From Rhabdophis nuchalis (lineage: Eukaryota; Chordata; Lepidosauria; Squamata; Natricidae), in contig CM077651.1 in assembly GCA_039707465.1 (NCBI GenBank), positions 22,373,019 through 22,437,018 of the forward strand: DNA of 64,000 nucleotides, read 5' to 3'. The position numbers were made by a program, and so were the translations under genes. Of the stretch, positions 1 to 12,676 are shown in pieces. The notes beneath the pieces were generated by a model. That model saw nothing but the letters and a program-made list of their open reading frames with translations. It ran no database searches and had not been told where the DNA came from. Numbering within the stretch: the stretch's first letter is position 1; each line of letters starts with the position of its first letter.

Positions 1-82
1 GGCAGAAAGAATTACAGAGAGAGAATCAGTAGAGGTAGGAGGTTAACTTTTCTAAGAACATTTTCTCAAGGTACTAATTATG

Positions 83-330
83 CAGCGGTGGTTTCAAAAA
101 AAAATGTTTAGCAAGGGATTCTCTGCTCGGTTGCTGGGAGAGCGTGGCCTAGTTGGCCTCCTGCACTACAGCAGGCGGGGTGTTTTTGCCCTCTCCAGGC
201 TCTGGAGGCTTTCCTCGAGCCTCTGGGAGGGAGAAAATGGCCTCCCCAGGCACCAGAGGCCCTCTGGAGGCTGGAAACAGGATCGTTTCCAGCCTTCCCA
301 AACTTCCGATAGGCCCATTCTTCGATCTCC
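83..330 (+). mobile_element. hAT-like MITE, 5' part
   Basis: It begins CAGCGGTGGTTTC, a variant of the CAGTGGTGGG terminus seen in other copies in this window. Its interior (GTGGCCTAGTTGGCCTCCTG and following GC-rich text) matches the complete copy at 8177-8584. The 3' end is missing; the sequence runs into the LTR-like fragment to the right. Confidence 0.6.
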
Positions 331-539
331 CCAGCCTCTTCTGCTTATTCACTTCCTGCAAAGTCTTTCAAGGGAGGATTTACAGTCGCAGAACTTATCT
401 GGCATAGAAAGCTGCCAGACTGATATTTGCAAAACCTGGCAAGGAGTCTCCCGATTAAGCAAACTAATTGTCTCCTGCAACTCCACTCCCCTTTCGCTCC
501 TCTTTTATTTCCTCTGGGAGGGCCCATTCATCGTCCACC

Positions 540-811
540 CGTGACCATAATCCCAAATCAACTCCTGTTCTTTAGCTGTTCCCTTCATCTGGCAACTCGG
601 TGCATGCACAGACTGGGAACAGGCTCCAGCTGTTCATCTGCCTCACTGATGTCTGATTCTGAAGGCAGCTGATAACTGGCATATGGCTCTGGCCCCCTCT
701 CTGCCTCCGACACAGAGCCTTCTCCTGACTCCAGGACTGGCCCATGTCCCTCCCCAACCTCCTCACGGTCTGAATCTGCTGCCAGCTCTGCTGGCCGCTG
801 GTGGGCCATAA
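540..811 (-). mobile_element. LTR-like fragment (retrotransposon), minus strand
   Basis: Reading the minus strand, the fragment starts TGTTATGGCCCACCAGC and continues with an Ala/Gln/Glu-rich purine-heavy stretch, resembling the start of the LTR-like segment at 33348-33831 (TGTTGTGGCC). No internal retroelement genes are next to it. The far end is indefinite. A Ty3/gypsy-type origin is inferred from squamate repeats I recognise and was not tested. Confidence 0.45.
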
Positions 812-814
812 CAC

Positions 815-856
815 CCACAAGCAAGATCTAAGCACCCTGCAGGCCAAATCCAGCAT
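815..856 (-). mobile_element. Short hAT (Charlie-like) remnant
   Basis: The text AGATCTAAGCACCCTGCAGG resembles part of the Charlie-like element at 4345-4698 (AGATCTAAGCACCCCATAGG). Only about 40 bases survive before the L2 element begins. Confidence 0.4.
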
Positions 857-1672
857 AATAATAATAATAATAAATTGAGATTAATTAACCGCACCCTCTC
901 CCCACAGGGACCCGGGGCGGTGCACAGGCATAATTAAAACAATATACAATAATACAAACATTACTTAAAATAAAATTAAATAGAGTTACCCGTGCTAAAA
1001 ATATAAATTTAAAAACCCATTAAAATATTTGTAATTAAAAGACAGAGAGAACTATTCAAGGCCGGCCAGTCGAAAGAGATGGGTCTTCAATTTTACACGG
1101 AAGGAGCGGAGGTCGGTGGTCGTTCTAATATCAGGGGGAAGGTCGTTCCAGAGGGCCGGGCCCGCCACAGAGAGCGCCCTTCCCCTGGGCGTCGCCCGCT
1201 GACAAAGTCTAGTGGACGGCACCCGGAGAAGCCCCTCTCTGTGGGAGCGAATCGGTCGTGAGGATGTGTGGGGCAGGATCCGATCTCGCAGATAGCTAGG
1301 TCCCGAGCCATGGAGCGCTTTGAAGATGATAACTAACACCTTGAAGCGCACCCGGAAGACGACAGGTAGCCAGTGCAGCTCGCGCAAGAGCGGTGTTACG
1401 TGGGCAAACCTAGAGGTGCCCATAATTGCTCGCGCAGCCGCATTCTGAACTAACTGAAGCCTCCGGGTGCACCTCAAGGGGAGCCCCATGTAGAGAGAGT
1501 TACAATAGTCCAGTCGGGATGTCACGAGGGCATGAGTGACTGTGCGAAGGGCGTCCCGATCCAATAGGGGGCGCAATTGGCGAACCAGGCGAACCTGGTA
1601 AAACGCCCTCCTGGCCACGGCTGTCACTTGCTCTTCCATAGACAGCCGGGTATCCAGGAGGACACCCAAATG
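857..1672 (-). mobile_element. L2-clade LINE, 3' half, minus strand
   Basis: The minus strand encodes the C-terminal part of an L2/CR1-type ORF2 (frame open from about 1672 to 1052), including LGVLLDTRLSM, the LQLVQNAAARAI block, LHWLPVVFRVRFKV and a terminal LWNDLPPDIR...LKTHLF motif. The 3' untranslated region carries a GC-rich motif (CACCGCCCCGGGTCC on the minus strand) and ends in a short (TTA)n tract. The copy is 5'-truncated, and the frame then runs into unrelated sequence. There is no reverse transcriptase core. Confidence 0.8.
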
Positions 1673-1738
1673 CAAGCCTTTAGTTTGACACCCATGCCCT
1701 ACCCTGTTAGAAAAGGGGTTTGTTTTACTTGCGAGTAA

Positions 1739-3370
<1,632 letters not shown>

Positions 3371-3379
3371 AAGAATTAT

Positions 3380-3560
3380 CTATAAGGATATTTCTCGACT
3401 TACAGCCACAACTGCACTCTAAATTTCTTTGGCTGAGCGAGACAGTTATTGATTCAGGTTTGCCCCATTTTACAACCTTTCTTGCCACAGTTGTTAAGTG
3501 AATCACTGCAGTTATTAAGTAGTTCATGCGGTCATTATGTGAATGCTGCTTCCTCTATCG
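3380..3560 (-). mobile_element. Degenerate Tigger/pogo-type MITE remnant
   Basis: The text CTCGACTTACAGCCACAACT, then TTGTTAAGTGAATCACTGCAG, is recognisable as the common amniote element whose ends read CTCGACTTACGAC. A better copy of the family is at 55785-55978. The ends are too eroded to call a target duplication. Confidence 0.45.
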
Positions 3561-3569
3561 GCTTTACTT

Positions 3570-4340
3570 GTTGTCAGCTTGTGGCTCTCTATCCTTTTGT
3601 AAGGAATATAATATGGATAATAAGCAGATCTACTGGATAAATAAAAAATATTTTATGTTAATAAGCAAGATATAATCATTTTTAAAATTTATTTAAAGGT
3701 ACCTGTTGCAGTTATTTGGGGGGGGGGAATTCTATAGCATGTTACTCATGTGAGATCAGTATATGGATTTATCATTGATAGGATAAGGGCCAATAAACTG
3801 ATATTGAATATGCAGCAAGTGCTTCCAGTTCAACGCAGATGATTCAGGAGTTTCAGGAAGTAGTTGTACGTTTGTTCTACTAACAGGGAAATTAAAAAAA
3901 TAGTTTTAGACTAGAGAGTGTTCCTTGGTCCACTGAACATTAGCAGAATCTGAATAGTCCTCTTATAGTAGCTATTCATTCTTAAAGAGGAAACCAATTC
4001 TGTAAACAGATTAGTACACAGAAAAGATCCTGGTGGGGTATCTTATGAATGTTCTGCCTTTTTTTGCTATAACTGATGCTACTGCACTATTTTATTTTCT
4101 AATACATTGGGAGTTTGCATTTTATGTATCTTCTCAGAGTCATGTAATGAAAGACAGCATGGAAATATTGTCAAAACAGGTCAATATATCTTCGAATGTT
4201 GGAAAGGTATAAAATTCTCCAGGTCTGTTAATGGTTAGATGGTTAGGATAGAGTAGAAAAAAGATAAAAGTAAATTAATTTGTGGGGTCCTTTGTGTTCT
4301 CTGAGTTTGATTGTTTTATTGCAGAGTTTTTATTACACAA
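3570..4340. other. Intron, no recognised element
   Basis: AT-rich sequence with a G8 run near 3720. I recognise nothing else. Confidence 0.45.
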
Positions 4341-4344
4341 CCAG

Positions 4345-4698
4345 CAGGGGTGTCAAACTCAATTTCATTAGGGTTGTGTTTGACCTCGGGGGCCCAGGGC
4401 AAGCATGACCAGGGTGGGCATGGCCAGCTTGACGTTACTCATATTGGGGGCCCCTTTGGTGGTGCACTCTGCTCGCAAAAATGGGCTCCTAAGCTCTTTT
4501 TCCAGCTGCAATGGCCTCCTGCAACCCTCTGCCAGGGAAGACAGAGCCCGGGAGGGTCACACACAGCCCTCCCGAGCTCTGTTTTCCTGGCAGAGGCACC
4601 ACGGGTTGGTCCTTCGCTGTTTCCAAGGCAGCCCTTTGCCAGATCTAAGCACCCCATAGGCCGGATCTGGGCCCCGTGCCTTACGTTTGGCAGCCCTG
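4345..4698 (+). mobile_element. hAT (Charlie-like) non-autonomous DNA element
   Basis: It starts CAGGGGTGTCAAACTCA and ends TTTGGCAGCCCTG, a degraded pair of hAT-type termini. The interior includes AGATCTAAGCACCCCATAGG. Flanking 8-mers (ACAACCAG, AAGTACAG) match poorly, so the insertion looks old. Open frames across it show no transposase similarity. Confidence 0.6.
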
Positions 4699-4699
4699 A

Positions 4700-5687
4700 A
4701 GTACAGTATCAACCCCATATCCTTGCAGCAATGATGATACTATCTGGTTGGGAAATGAAAGAATCTGCAAGAAAACAACCAAGTTCAGAGAGCACCAAGG
4801 ACCCCACAGTTCAACCCTGAGCTACAAATATTTGACTCTTCTACTGCAAACTAATTTCCTATAATTCCCAAAAATACATCCCTATGTGCAAGTAATCGTC
4901 AGAAGTTGTGGTTCATTCAAGGGAGACTTTGCATGCGACCAGGGTACGGATGGCAATTATGGCAATATTGCCCAGTTACTTGAGTAATTAAATTTTGTTT
5001 CACCATACTTTCTTGCCTTACTAGCAACTTTGTGAAAAAAAATCTCAAAACTGTAGATAGTCTATTTGTGTCGGGGGGGGGGGGAAATGTCAAGCTAATA
5101 ATAAGGTTTCTATGCAGTTTCCTCATACAGCACCAACTGAACTAAAATGAAGACTGTACAGCACTATTGAGCTATGAATAATTGGTTGGAATTTGCTTCT
5201 GAAGTTCGAGTTGGAAACTAGGCACAAGGGGAGGTGTATTAATTGTGCTTATGGAAAGGTGGTAATCTTTCTTCTCCCACTCAGTTCAAACAAGACTTAT
5301 TTTCTTCTGCTTCATTGTGTGTGCCAAGGCCTAACAGGTGGTAACTATCCTGAATTTTTGTAGATAGCTTTCATTTAATTATTGGCAGAGATTGATCACT
5401 GAGAAAACAAATGGCACCATACAGTCTTACAAGATTATCCAAGCCCCCACCTTATATATTTTCTGCCTACAGAAAATGCAGAGTTCATGCTGCTGCTGGC
5501 AATAGAGTTCTCAACTTCATCTTGTTTATTTCTTTATTAGATGTGTACCTTGCCTTTTATTCTGGAGCTAATACACAGCCCTTCTCCCATTTCCCCCACA
5601 ACAACTCAGTAATGACATTGGGGAAGTCATTGTTCCAAAGTCAGGGTTCGTGGTTCAGGATGAATTTGAATCTGGGTCTCTCTAATG
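4700..5687. other. Intron, no recognised element
   Basis: The stretch contains a G10 run near 5073-5082. An open frame from 5411 runs through it but has no recognisable domain. Confidence 0.45.
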
Positions 5688-5757
5688 CAGTGTTTCTCAA
5701 CCTTGGTGAGTTTAAGACGAGTGGACTTCAACTCCCAGAATTCCCCAGCCAGCCATT
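5688..5757 (+). mobile_element. Single arm of a palindromic hAT-like MITE
   Basis: CAGTGTTTCTCAACCTTGG followed by GGACTTCAACTCCCAGAATT is one arm of the foldback family found complete at 19301, 37402 and 54554. The second arm is absent. Confidence 0.6.
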
Positions 5758-5759
5758 TG

Positions 5760-6464
5760 TTAAAACGAATGGGATTTTGATGGCTACAAAGCTTTTCTTC
5801 AGCTTTGGATGGAAGCGAGAAAGAGATTGGTCTATTTTAGAGAATTCTAGAGGGGGTCAGTGCTTGCGTAAGATCTGGAGCACTTCTAGATTACTTTCAG
5901 GCTCTAGTTAGTATAAATACTAGAATAGCTGGTTCTCTGATGCTTTCATCCAGAAAAAAATTGTCAGCAACTCAAGGTTTCTAGAAGGACCATATTTGAT
6001 AGAGGTCATTTCTCTAACAGACATTAAGTCCCTATTGCTATTATGCCTCTTCAAAATATTAGCCACCGATTTTTGGAAAACATTGTCCACATCTTCTTGA
6101 TTCAGCAGCAGTAGTAGATAACAACAATGACATTGCTTTTATTTGTTCCTCTGTTATTTTAACACTACTGCTTAGATAATTTAGTTTGTTTTTTAAAGGA
6201 ATGAATACTTTAAGATGAAGTCCTACTCTTCCATTTCTAACACTTCTGTTTATTTTGACTGAATTATGTCTTTCAGTTGCTACAATCCAGTCATGGTCCA
6301 ATTATTCTAATCAGGTCTCTCCTGTCCCTGTTCAAATGTTTTTGCTGTCTTATATTAGAAGTTCAAACTTATCTCGTTTATTTCTGTTTCTCTGAGCATC
6401 AATGCATAGATACCACAGGCCATAATTTTGTAAGTCAATGTTCTTCTCAGTTTTTCAATGAATG
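5760..6464. other. Intron, no recognised element
   Basis: AT-rich sequence in which I see no gene or repeat. Confidence 0.4.
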
Positions 6465-6486
6465 CCCTAACCCTAACCCTAGCCCT
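6465..6486. repeat. Short interstitial telomere-like repeat (CCCTAA)n
   Basis: About 3.5 units of CCCTAA, the last with one change (CCCTAG). It is too short to indicate a telomere fusion and may be chance or repair-derived. Confidence 0.6.
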
Positions 6487-6522
6487 TTAGAAGGATGTTT
6501 GAATTGGTCTTATTAAGGCATT

Positions 6523-6566
6523 CCTGACTCTAGGGGGCGGTGCTCATCTCCATTTCAAAGCCGAAG
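6523..6566 (-). repeat. Inverted fragment of Sauria SINE tail
   Basis: This 44-base stretch is the reverse complement, with about two mismatches, of 6828-6871 inside the adjacent plus-strand SINE. It directly abuts the head of that SINE. Confidence 0.75.
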
Positions 6567-7366
6567 GGTGACTCAGTGGCTAAGACATTAGACTCGTTGA
6601 TCAGAGAGGTTGGCAATTTGGCAGTTCAAATAACTAGCGCCGCATAACAGAGTGAGCTCCTGTTACTTGTCCCAGCTTCTACCAAGCTAGCAGTTCAAAA
6701 GCATGTAAACATGCAAGTAGAAAAAAATAGGAACCCCCTTTGGTGGGAAGGTAACATTTGGTGTGCGCCTTTGGCATTTAGTCATGCTGGCCACATGATC
6801 ACAGAGATGTCTTTGGCAGTGCTGGCTCTTCGGCTTCGAAATGGAGATGAGCACCACCCCCTAGAGTCAGGAACGACTAGCACATATGTGCGAGGGGAAT
6901 ACAGTGGTACCTCGGTTCACGAACTTAATTCGTGAAATGACTCTGGTCGCGAACCGAATTGGTCGTGAACCGAGGCACAATTTCCCATAGGGTTTAATGT
7001 AAATCCAATTAATCCGTTCTGATCTTTCTTTTGGTTTTAATTCTTGAACTGACTCTATTCGCGAACCAAATTGGTTGTGAACCGAGGCGGAGTTCATGAA
7101 CCGAGGCGGAGTTCGTGAACAGAAGCGGAGTTCGTGAACCAGACCATATTTTTATGAACTTTTCTGTTCGTGAACCGAGGCGGAGTTCGTGAACAGAAGC
7201 GGAGTTCGTGAACCAGACCATATTTTTATGAAGTTTTCCGTTTGTGAACCGAAACGGAGTTCGTGAACCGGAGCACATTTTGAGGAACTTTTCTGTTCGT
7301 AAACCGAATTGGTCGTGAACAGAGGCGTTCGTGAACCGAGGTACCACTGTATTTACCTTTACCTTA
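6567..7366 (+). mobile_element. Sauria SINE, interrupted by a Tigger-type MITE
   Basis: The tRNA-derived head (GTGACTCAGTGGCTAAGAC) is followed by the body (CTCCTGTTACTTGTCCCAGC), the TAGTCATGCTGGCCACATGA block and the BovB-like 3' tail (CACATATGTGCGAGGGGAA ... TTTACCTTTACC). A DNA transposon at 6902-7349 splits the tail. Joined across that insertion, the SINE is otherwise close in structure to the copies at 13958 and 29803. Confidence 0.88.
6902..7349. mobile_element. Tigger/pogo-like MITE nested in the SINE
   Basis: Terminal inverted repeats are perfect over at least 20 bases (CAGTGGTACCTCGGTTCACG and its complement) and are flanked by a TA dinucleotide on each side (6900-6901, 7350-7351), as expected for Tc1/mariner/pogo-type insertion. 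The 448-bp interior is built from repeated GTTCGTGAACCG-type units. It has no transposase and must have been moved in trans. Confidence 0.88.
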
Positions 7367-7369
7367 AAC

Positions 7370-8070
7370 ATCCTTCTACTTCATCGGGCATATATGTATG
7401 TTTGATTCAACACGGCAGAATACATCTCAAATTTCAAAAAAGCAGAAGACCTGGTACAGCTGAAGTATGTTTTTTATGGATAAAACAAACTAAACACTAA
7501 ACAATTTTCTCTTGGGAAGTGCAGAAGGTTTGAACTGCAAATGCTTGAAAGGAACATACGTATTATGAATAAAGGGAATTTTAGTAGCACTACAGATACT
7601 CACAGCCCTGCCCTTTACTTATTTTTTCTTTCTTTCATGGCTCCTACAAAGAAGCCTTCAAAGTAATATTTGACTGTAATACAGAGCGTGTTTCATTTTC
7701 TTTTATTTATTCTGTTTGTTCCGTTTGAGCCTGGCTTGCATTCAGAAGCTCCAAAAGTCTCCTTCGATGCCCTCCCTTCTCCACCAAGTGGATCTGGTTG
7801 GGTTAAGAGAGGTCAATTGGCTCAAAATCACCCAATACATTTATGTGGCTCAGTATGGATTTGAAAGTCAGTCTCCCCAGTCCTAATCTAACTTCTTTAT
7901 GACTACCACACACTACGATGGTTTGTACTTTTAAAATCCATTTTCTTATCTAGTAAAGCCAGTGTAATTGACATTATAAATGATCCCAAGGAGGCAACAG
8001 CAAGGAATTCTATACTTCCAGTCTAAATGCCAGCCGTCCTGAATTCAAAATGAGAATAGAAGGCTCACCT
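7370..8070. other. Intron, no recognised element
   Basis: I see no gene or repeat here. Short open frames have no recognisable domain. Confidence 0.4.
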
Positions 8071-8076
8071 TAGAAA

Positions 8077-8145
8077 ATGGCTGGCTGGGGAATTCTGGGA
8101 GTTGGCGTCCATGCATTTTAAAGTGGCCAAAGATGAGAAACACTG
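8077..8145 (-). mobile_element. Single arm of a palindromic hAT-like MITE, minus strand
   Basis: The text GGGGAATTCTGGGAGTTGG through GATGAGAAACACTG is the reverse of the arm at 5688-5757. It ends in CACTG, the complement of the hAT-like CAGTG terminus. Confidence 0.6.
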
Positions 8146-8176
8146 ACTTAGAATGAACCTTTTTACAAGTTATCTC

Positions 8177-8584
8177 CAGGGATGTACTTCAAAATTTTTA
8201 GCAAGGGGTTCTCTGCCCAATTGTTGTGTGGGCGTGGCCTAGTCGGCCTCCTGCACCATGGCAGAGGGGGCGTTTTTGCCCTCCCTGGGCTCCGGAGGGT
8301 TTCCTCAAGCCTCCAGGAGGGCAAAAATGGGCTCCCTGGGTTCCAGAGGCCCTCTAGAGGTCGGAAATGGGCCTGAACTTCCGGGAGGCCCATTTTTTGC
8401 CCTCCTCGAGTTTCCGCGTGCGCCCTGCACTTACCTCCATCCAAAACAGGCTGCGTGGGGACTCCTGGGAGGGGTGGGATGGGTGGGGCCAGCCAGGAAT
8501 GGGATTTGGGGGTTGTCTGACCTGCACAGAATCTTAGCTAGAGGTTCTCCCAAACCCCGATGAACCCCCAGCAGCCCACCCCTG
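8177..8584 (+). mobile_element. hAT-like MITE with near-perfect 8-bp TSD
   Basis: It starts CAGGGATGTACTTC, ends CAGCCCACCCCTG, and is flanked by GTTATCTC (8169-8176) and GCTATCTC (8585-8592), a 7/8 match. The GC-rich interior shares GCGTGGCCTAGTCGGCCTCC with the partial copy at 83-330. No transposase. Confidence 0.8.
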
Positions 8585-8592
8585 GCTATCTC

Positions 8593-9365
8593 CTATGTCA
8601 TTCCTAGCATATGAAAGCTGATTTCTCCAAGTCACAGAGATCAACCTTTGCCAATCGTGGATATGTTGAAAATAGGCTTCCTGGAATCCTCCAGAAGAAT
8701 TTAAGAACTTACACTCTGATTTTGTTTCTTTACCTGCTTCTGATTTCAACCACCACTTTTTTGAGGGAGGCAGTCCTAGAACCCGAAAAGCAAGTCCATT
8801 CTGTATGTTCTTTGGGATAACATTTTCATTCCTCCACTGAATTTCCTTTTATTCTGATTTTGTAATGGAAATCAGCACTGCTACTTTTTAGTGCAACCAA
8901 AAGACATGTCCATCCTCCTTACAAGAGGCCTAGAAGATCCCCCCAAAAATGGGGGGTGGGGGGGTGGAAATAAGGAGGCATTGCATGCAGAGGGGTTTAT
9001 TTATAGGTGACACTGTAGAGGGTTGCAGTTTGGGTCTCCCATGTACAAATGCCTGATGTCTTAAGAAAGCACAAAGATAAAACACAGATGAAGTCTCTAA
9101 GAAATAATAATAATAATAAAATCATTTACACTGAAAGAATTGTTAGGGCCTGAAAGATGCCTTGCATTTTTCTCTCTGGGTGGTTCTCCCAGGATGATTT
9201 AAACTGTCACATTTGCCTTGTTCTATTGTCAGTCACAGTGCGTAAAATCTTTGGCTGTATCAGGTTATTTTTTATTGAAGAAGAGCTCTTCCCTCCCCTC
9301 CCCCTAGATCACTTTGCTCTTGTGTTGGGGAAATTCTATAGCAAAATATTAGATCTTGGCATCAA
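8593..9365. other. Intron, no recognised element
   Basis: This holds a G-rich run near 8950 and a short (AAT)n near 9105. Nothing else is recognised. Confidence 0.4.
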
Positions 9366-9367
9366 AT

Positions 9368-9756
9368 GTCTCTCTCTCTCTCCTTCTCTCCCTCTCCCTC
9401 TCTCTCCTTCTCCCTCTCTCCCTGCTTCCCTTCCCACTCTCTCCCTCCCTCCCTCCCTCTCCCTTTCTCTCTCCCTCTCTCTCTCCCCCTCCCTCTCTCC
9501 CTTTCTCTCTCCCTCTCCCTCTCTCCCCGCTTCCCCTCCCACTCTCTCTCGCCCTCCCTCTCCCTTTCTCTCTCCCTCTCTCTCTCTCTCCCTCTCTCCC
9601 TTTCTCTCTCCCTCTCCCTCTCTCCCTGCTTCCCCTCCCGCTCTCTCTCTCTCCCTCTGTCTCTCTCCCTCTCTCCCTCCCTCTATCTGTCTCTCTTCCT
9701 CTCCCACTCTCTCCTTCTCCCTCTCTCCCTCCCTCTCTTCCTCCCTCCCTTTCTTC
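9368..9756. repeat. Long (CT)n/(CCCT)n polypyrimidine tract
   Basis: About 390 bases are almost wholly C and T on the + strand, built from CTCTCTCC and TCCCTCCC units. The long open frames across it on both strands are low-complexity artefacts (Ser/Leu/Pro or Arg/Glu/Gly). Confidence 0.95.
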
Positions 9757-9820
9757 TGTATGTACGTACGTACATACATACATACATACATACATACATA
9801 CATACATACATACATACAAC
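9757..9820. repeat. (TACG)n/(TACA)n microsatellite
   Basis: A short TACG run passes into about 12 TACA units, directly after the pyrimidine tract. Confidence 0.95.
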
Positions 9821-9824
9821 CAAA

Positions 9825-10870
9825 TACACAGAACCTCTGGCAATATAGTTTTTTGCCCACAATCTAAAGAGAACAAACTTATATCAAGGTTTTCAAGGTT
9901 TTGAAAAGCAAAACCTTTCCTCGTGTGTAATTTCAGAAGCCACTGACAAGCCTTCACAACCCCACTGTTTCCCTCTGATCATAAAATCCTTGCATTATAT
10001 ACTTTCCAGTTCAAAAGTTATCAGTTCTCTTTCATTCTATGGATCAAAAGCCGTCCATTCTGTTTAGGTGGGCAGGGTTAAGCCATTGCACCAAACCAAG
10101 GCCATTTTGCAGCTTTTCTTCAGGACAGCCAATCGAGGGATTTCTTCGGGATGTGTTTGCATATCTAAGGATGCAGCTCATCCTCTCTGCTCGTCACCCT
10201 TTTGGGTCCCAGTTCCTTTCCTCACTTCAAACCTCACTTCAAATCAAACCTGATTATTATCTTTCTTCACTGCTGTGTTTATCAACTAACAAGTCCTGCA
10301 TCAGTAGGTAGGATACCTAGTTGAATCAAATTGCCATTCCCACTTCCCAGAACTCCTTTCCTTGGCCACTATGCACTACAATCAACAGTGTCTGCAGGGA
10401 TGGCAAGCCAGAGGTGGGGAGACTGGCATCATGATGCAAGCCCCATCTCTTCAATACATCAATCACAAGACTGCACACCTATCCAAAAGAGGCAGAACTT
10501 ATGCCTGCAAATGCAGCTGACAATTGCTGTTGTACTCAAGAGTATTGATTCAGGAAAGTGTGTCTCCCATAACATCTGCCTGCCTGAGTTGATCCTGCAG
10601 GGTTGACGTGCTTCAGGTTCCTTTAATTAAACAATGTCATAATGTCAGTGAAAGCACCATTCTGTCACAGCACCTGCTGTTAGAATTCAGTATTCAGATA
10701 TTTTGTCCAACTACAGCAGTATTCAGTAGAGAGAGATATTCTTCAACTAGTAGATGGCAGTGTTTATAGTTTTGCAGTTGCATCTGTGGTATCTATGCAG
10801 TTAAGCAGAAAAGCACATGTGGACTGTGCACTGTTTGTTCTGTAGGGCTATATGAAGAAGTTTTAACATT
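9825..10870. other. Intron, no recognised element
   Basis: I see no gene. Small open frames near 10039-10606 have no recognisable domain. Confidence 0.4.
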
Positions 10871-10871
10871 C

Positions 10872-11010
10872 TAACACCTGCTCTCTGGAATGAGGTTCCC
10901 CCTGAGATTAGGATGCCCCCCCCCCCTGCTATTGTTTAGAAGATCCATGAAAACCTGGCTCTACACCCAGGCCCTCAATAAGGGAGAGTGTGATGGTATG
11001 TGGAAATGAT
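10872..11010 (+). mobile_element. Small LINE ORF2 C-terminal remnant
   Basis: The frame around LWNEVPPEI followed by MKTWLYTQ-like residues resembles the end of an L2/CR1-type ORF2. A C12 run interrupts it. Too short to assign to a family. Confidence 0.35.
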
Positions 11011-12320
11011 CCTGCTTCAACCACTGCAGGGCCAGGCACAATAGGAGACCTATGTTAAACTGTGGTAGTCAAAATTCTGAAATGGGCCTGGTAGCATTTT
11101 TGAGACTACTAACCATTTTAAGGCACAAGCTTTCATAGGCTGCTGCTCAGAGCTAACAGCCTGGAGCTCTGAAACTACCATTCTGAAGTGTTTTCCTGTG
11201 AATTTTGCTTTACATCACATATATGGAGATTGTCTCAGGCAAAGCCCATCTGAATCAGTTTGTTCCTTGTCTATGTCCTTTTTGGCATGTGTTTACCAGT
11301 AGATCAATTCCATTTTGCTGTTGTTTTTTAAAGAGCCGAATGAAATACTGCATTCAAAACCCTACTAAATTATGCATTTTTAAACAAAATCTCCTCCAAA
11401 AACCCCCTCTATCCATTAACATATTTTATCTTGAATACAATTTGAAGTGTTTTTTTGAGTCAAGAACCAAATCGAAACATTTAGCTACGCTCTTAAGACT
11501 GTAGTTGATTGAATTCCAATTAGCACATTAGTTTAAGAAGCACAGATCAGGTCAATTTGTATTGGAGATGGCAAGGATAAAACTCTGCGGGCCGCTCTCA
11601 TATCAGGCAAAAGCCACATGGAAGCAAACCTTGAAGTTTGGGATTGTGGGTGACCATACTCCAATCTCTGATCTTCTTCAGCTGACCAATCCATATTTTC
11701 ATAGTTTAATTTGTGGGTTTTGAAGTTGGGCTGAAAGTTAAAAACCCAATCTCCTGTTATTGAAGTTAATAGCGATAATAGTGTTCAGTATTCATTCTGC
11801 TCACTCTGAGTTGTATATTTTATTTCAAATAGGTGGTTTCCCAAAGAAAATAACTATATAAAATAGCTGTCGGGAAGCTTTTTTTTTTTTTCATATGGCA
11901 TTACTTATCAAGCAGCAGCAAAAAGAAAAGAAGAGAAAAGAAAAAATGAACAATACAGAAAAGTCCAACAACATACTGGTTCCGATGCCCAGTTAGCAAA
12001 AACACAAGAATCCAGTACATGTTTCTTATCAATTTTTCATGCAGAGCAAAGTTCAAACATAAATGTCTGCCATTTTAAGCTTGCAAGGTAATATTTCTTC
12101 TCAAGTTCATGTTGCACTCATGAACATAAGTACATTTCATGTTGTGATGGCAATCCTGCAAAGTGACTTTTATCCCATGAATTATTTATATATGGTCTCC
12201 TCTTTCTCCAAGGATTTCAGGATTGCTCTTTAAAAGTTGGCTACATAACAGGCACTCTTATCCAAACCTACTGGTAGACAAAGGCCCCTGCTTATCTTCT
12301 AATCTTATCTTCTGCTGTCT
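11010..12320. other. Intron, no recognised element
   Basis: AT-rich with a T12 run near 11880. Open frames show no domain. Confidence 0.4.
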
Positions 12321-12328
12321 ATCATACC

Positions 12329-12676
12329 CAATGGTGGGTTCTGGATCCCGTTCCAACCAGTATGGTTGGAACGGGCCCGGCATCATCCACGCAGACCCGC
12401 ATGGCATGTGCACACATCCGCGCGAGGCGCGCATGCATCATACCTGCCAGCAATGCCTCCCAAAGCCTCCATGACACTTCAGCTGCTTGGTGGAGTGTCA
12501 CACAGGCGCTGTACATGCCATGCACATGCACGGAAGCACTGAAGTTTTTAAAGGATAGGTAAGGAGCTCAGGCAGGCGGGTGGGTCCTCTGGAGCATCAG
12601 AACGGAACGGTACCCAGTGCTCCGGGCAGGCTCCGGTACGTCCATACCGGGGCGTACCGTCTACAACCCACCACCG
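12329..12676. mobile_element. hAT-like MITE with perfect 8-bp TSD
   Basis: It starts CAATGGTGGGTT and ends AACCCACCACCG, an inverted pair of about 11 bases. ATCATACC flanks it on both sides (12321-12328 and 12677-12684). The interior is CpG-rich with alternating GCATGC/GCGCG text. No coding capacity is seen. Confidence 0.88.

Noticed and set aside
5411..5911. 166-residue plus-strand frame
   Set aside because: It crosses a hAT-like MITE arm at 5688 and shows no domain or coding-like composition.
9157..9957. Long open frames of 160-236 residues on both strands
   Set aside because: They run through the (CT)n tract and encode only Ser/Leu/Pro or Arg/Glu/Gly repeats, so they are low-complexity artefacts.
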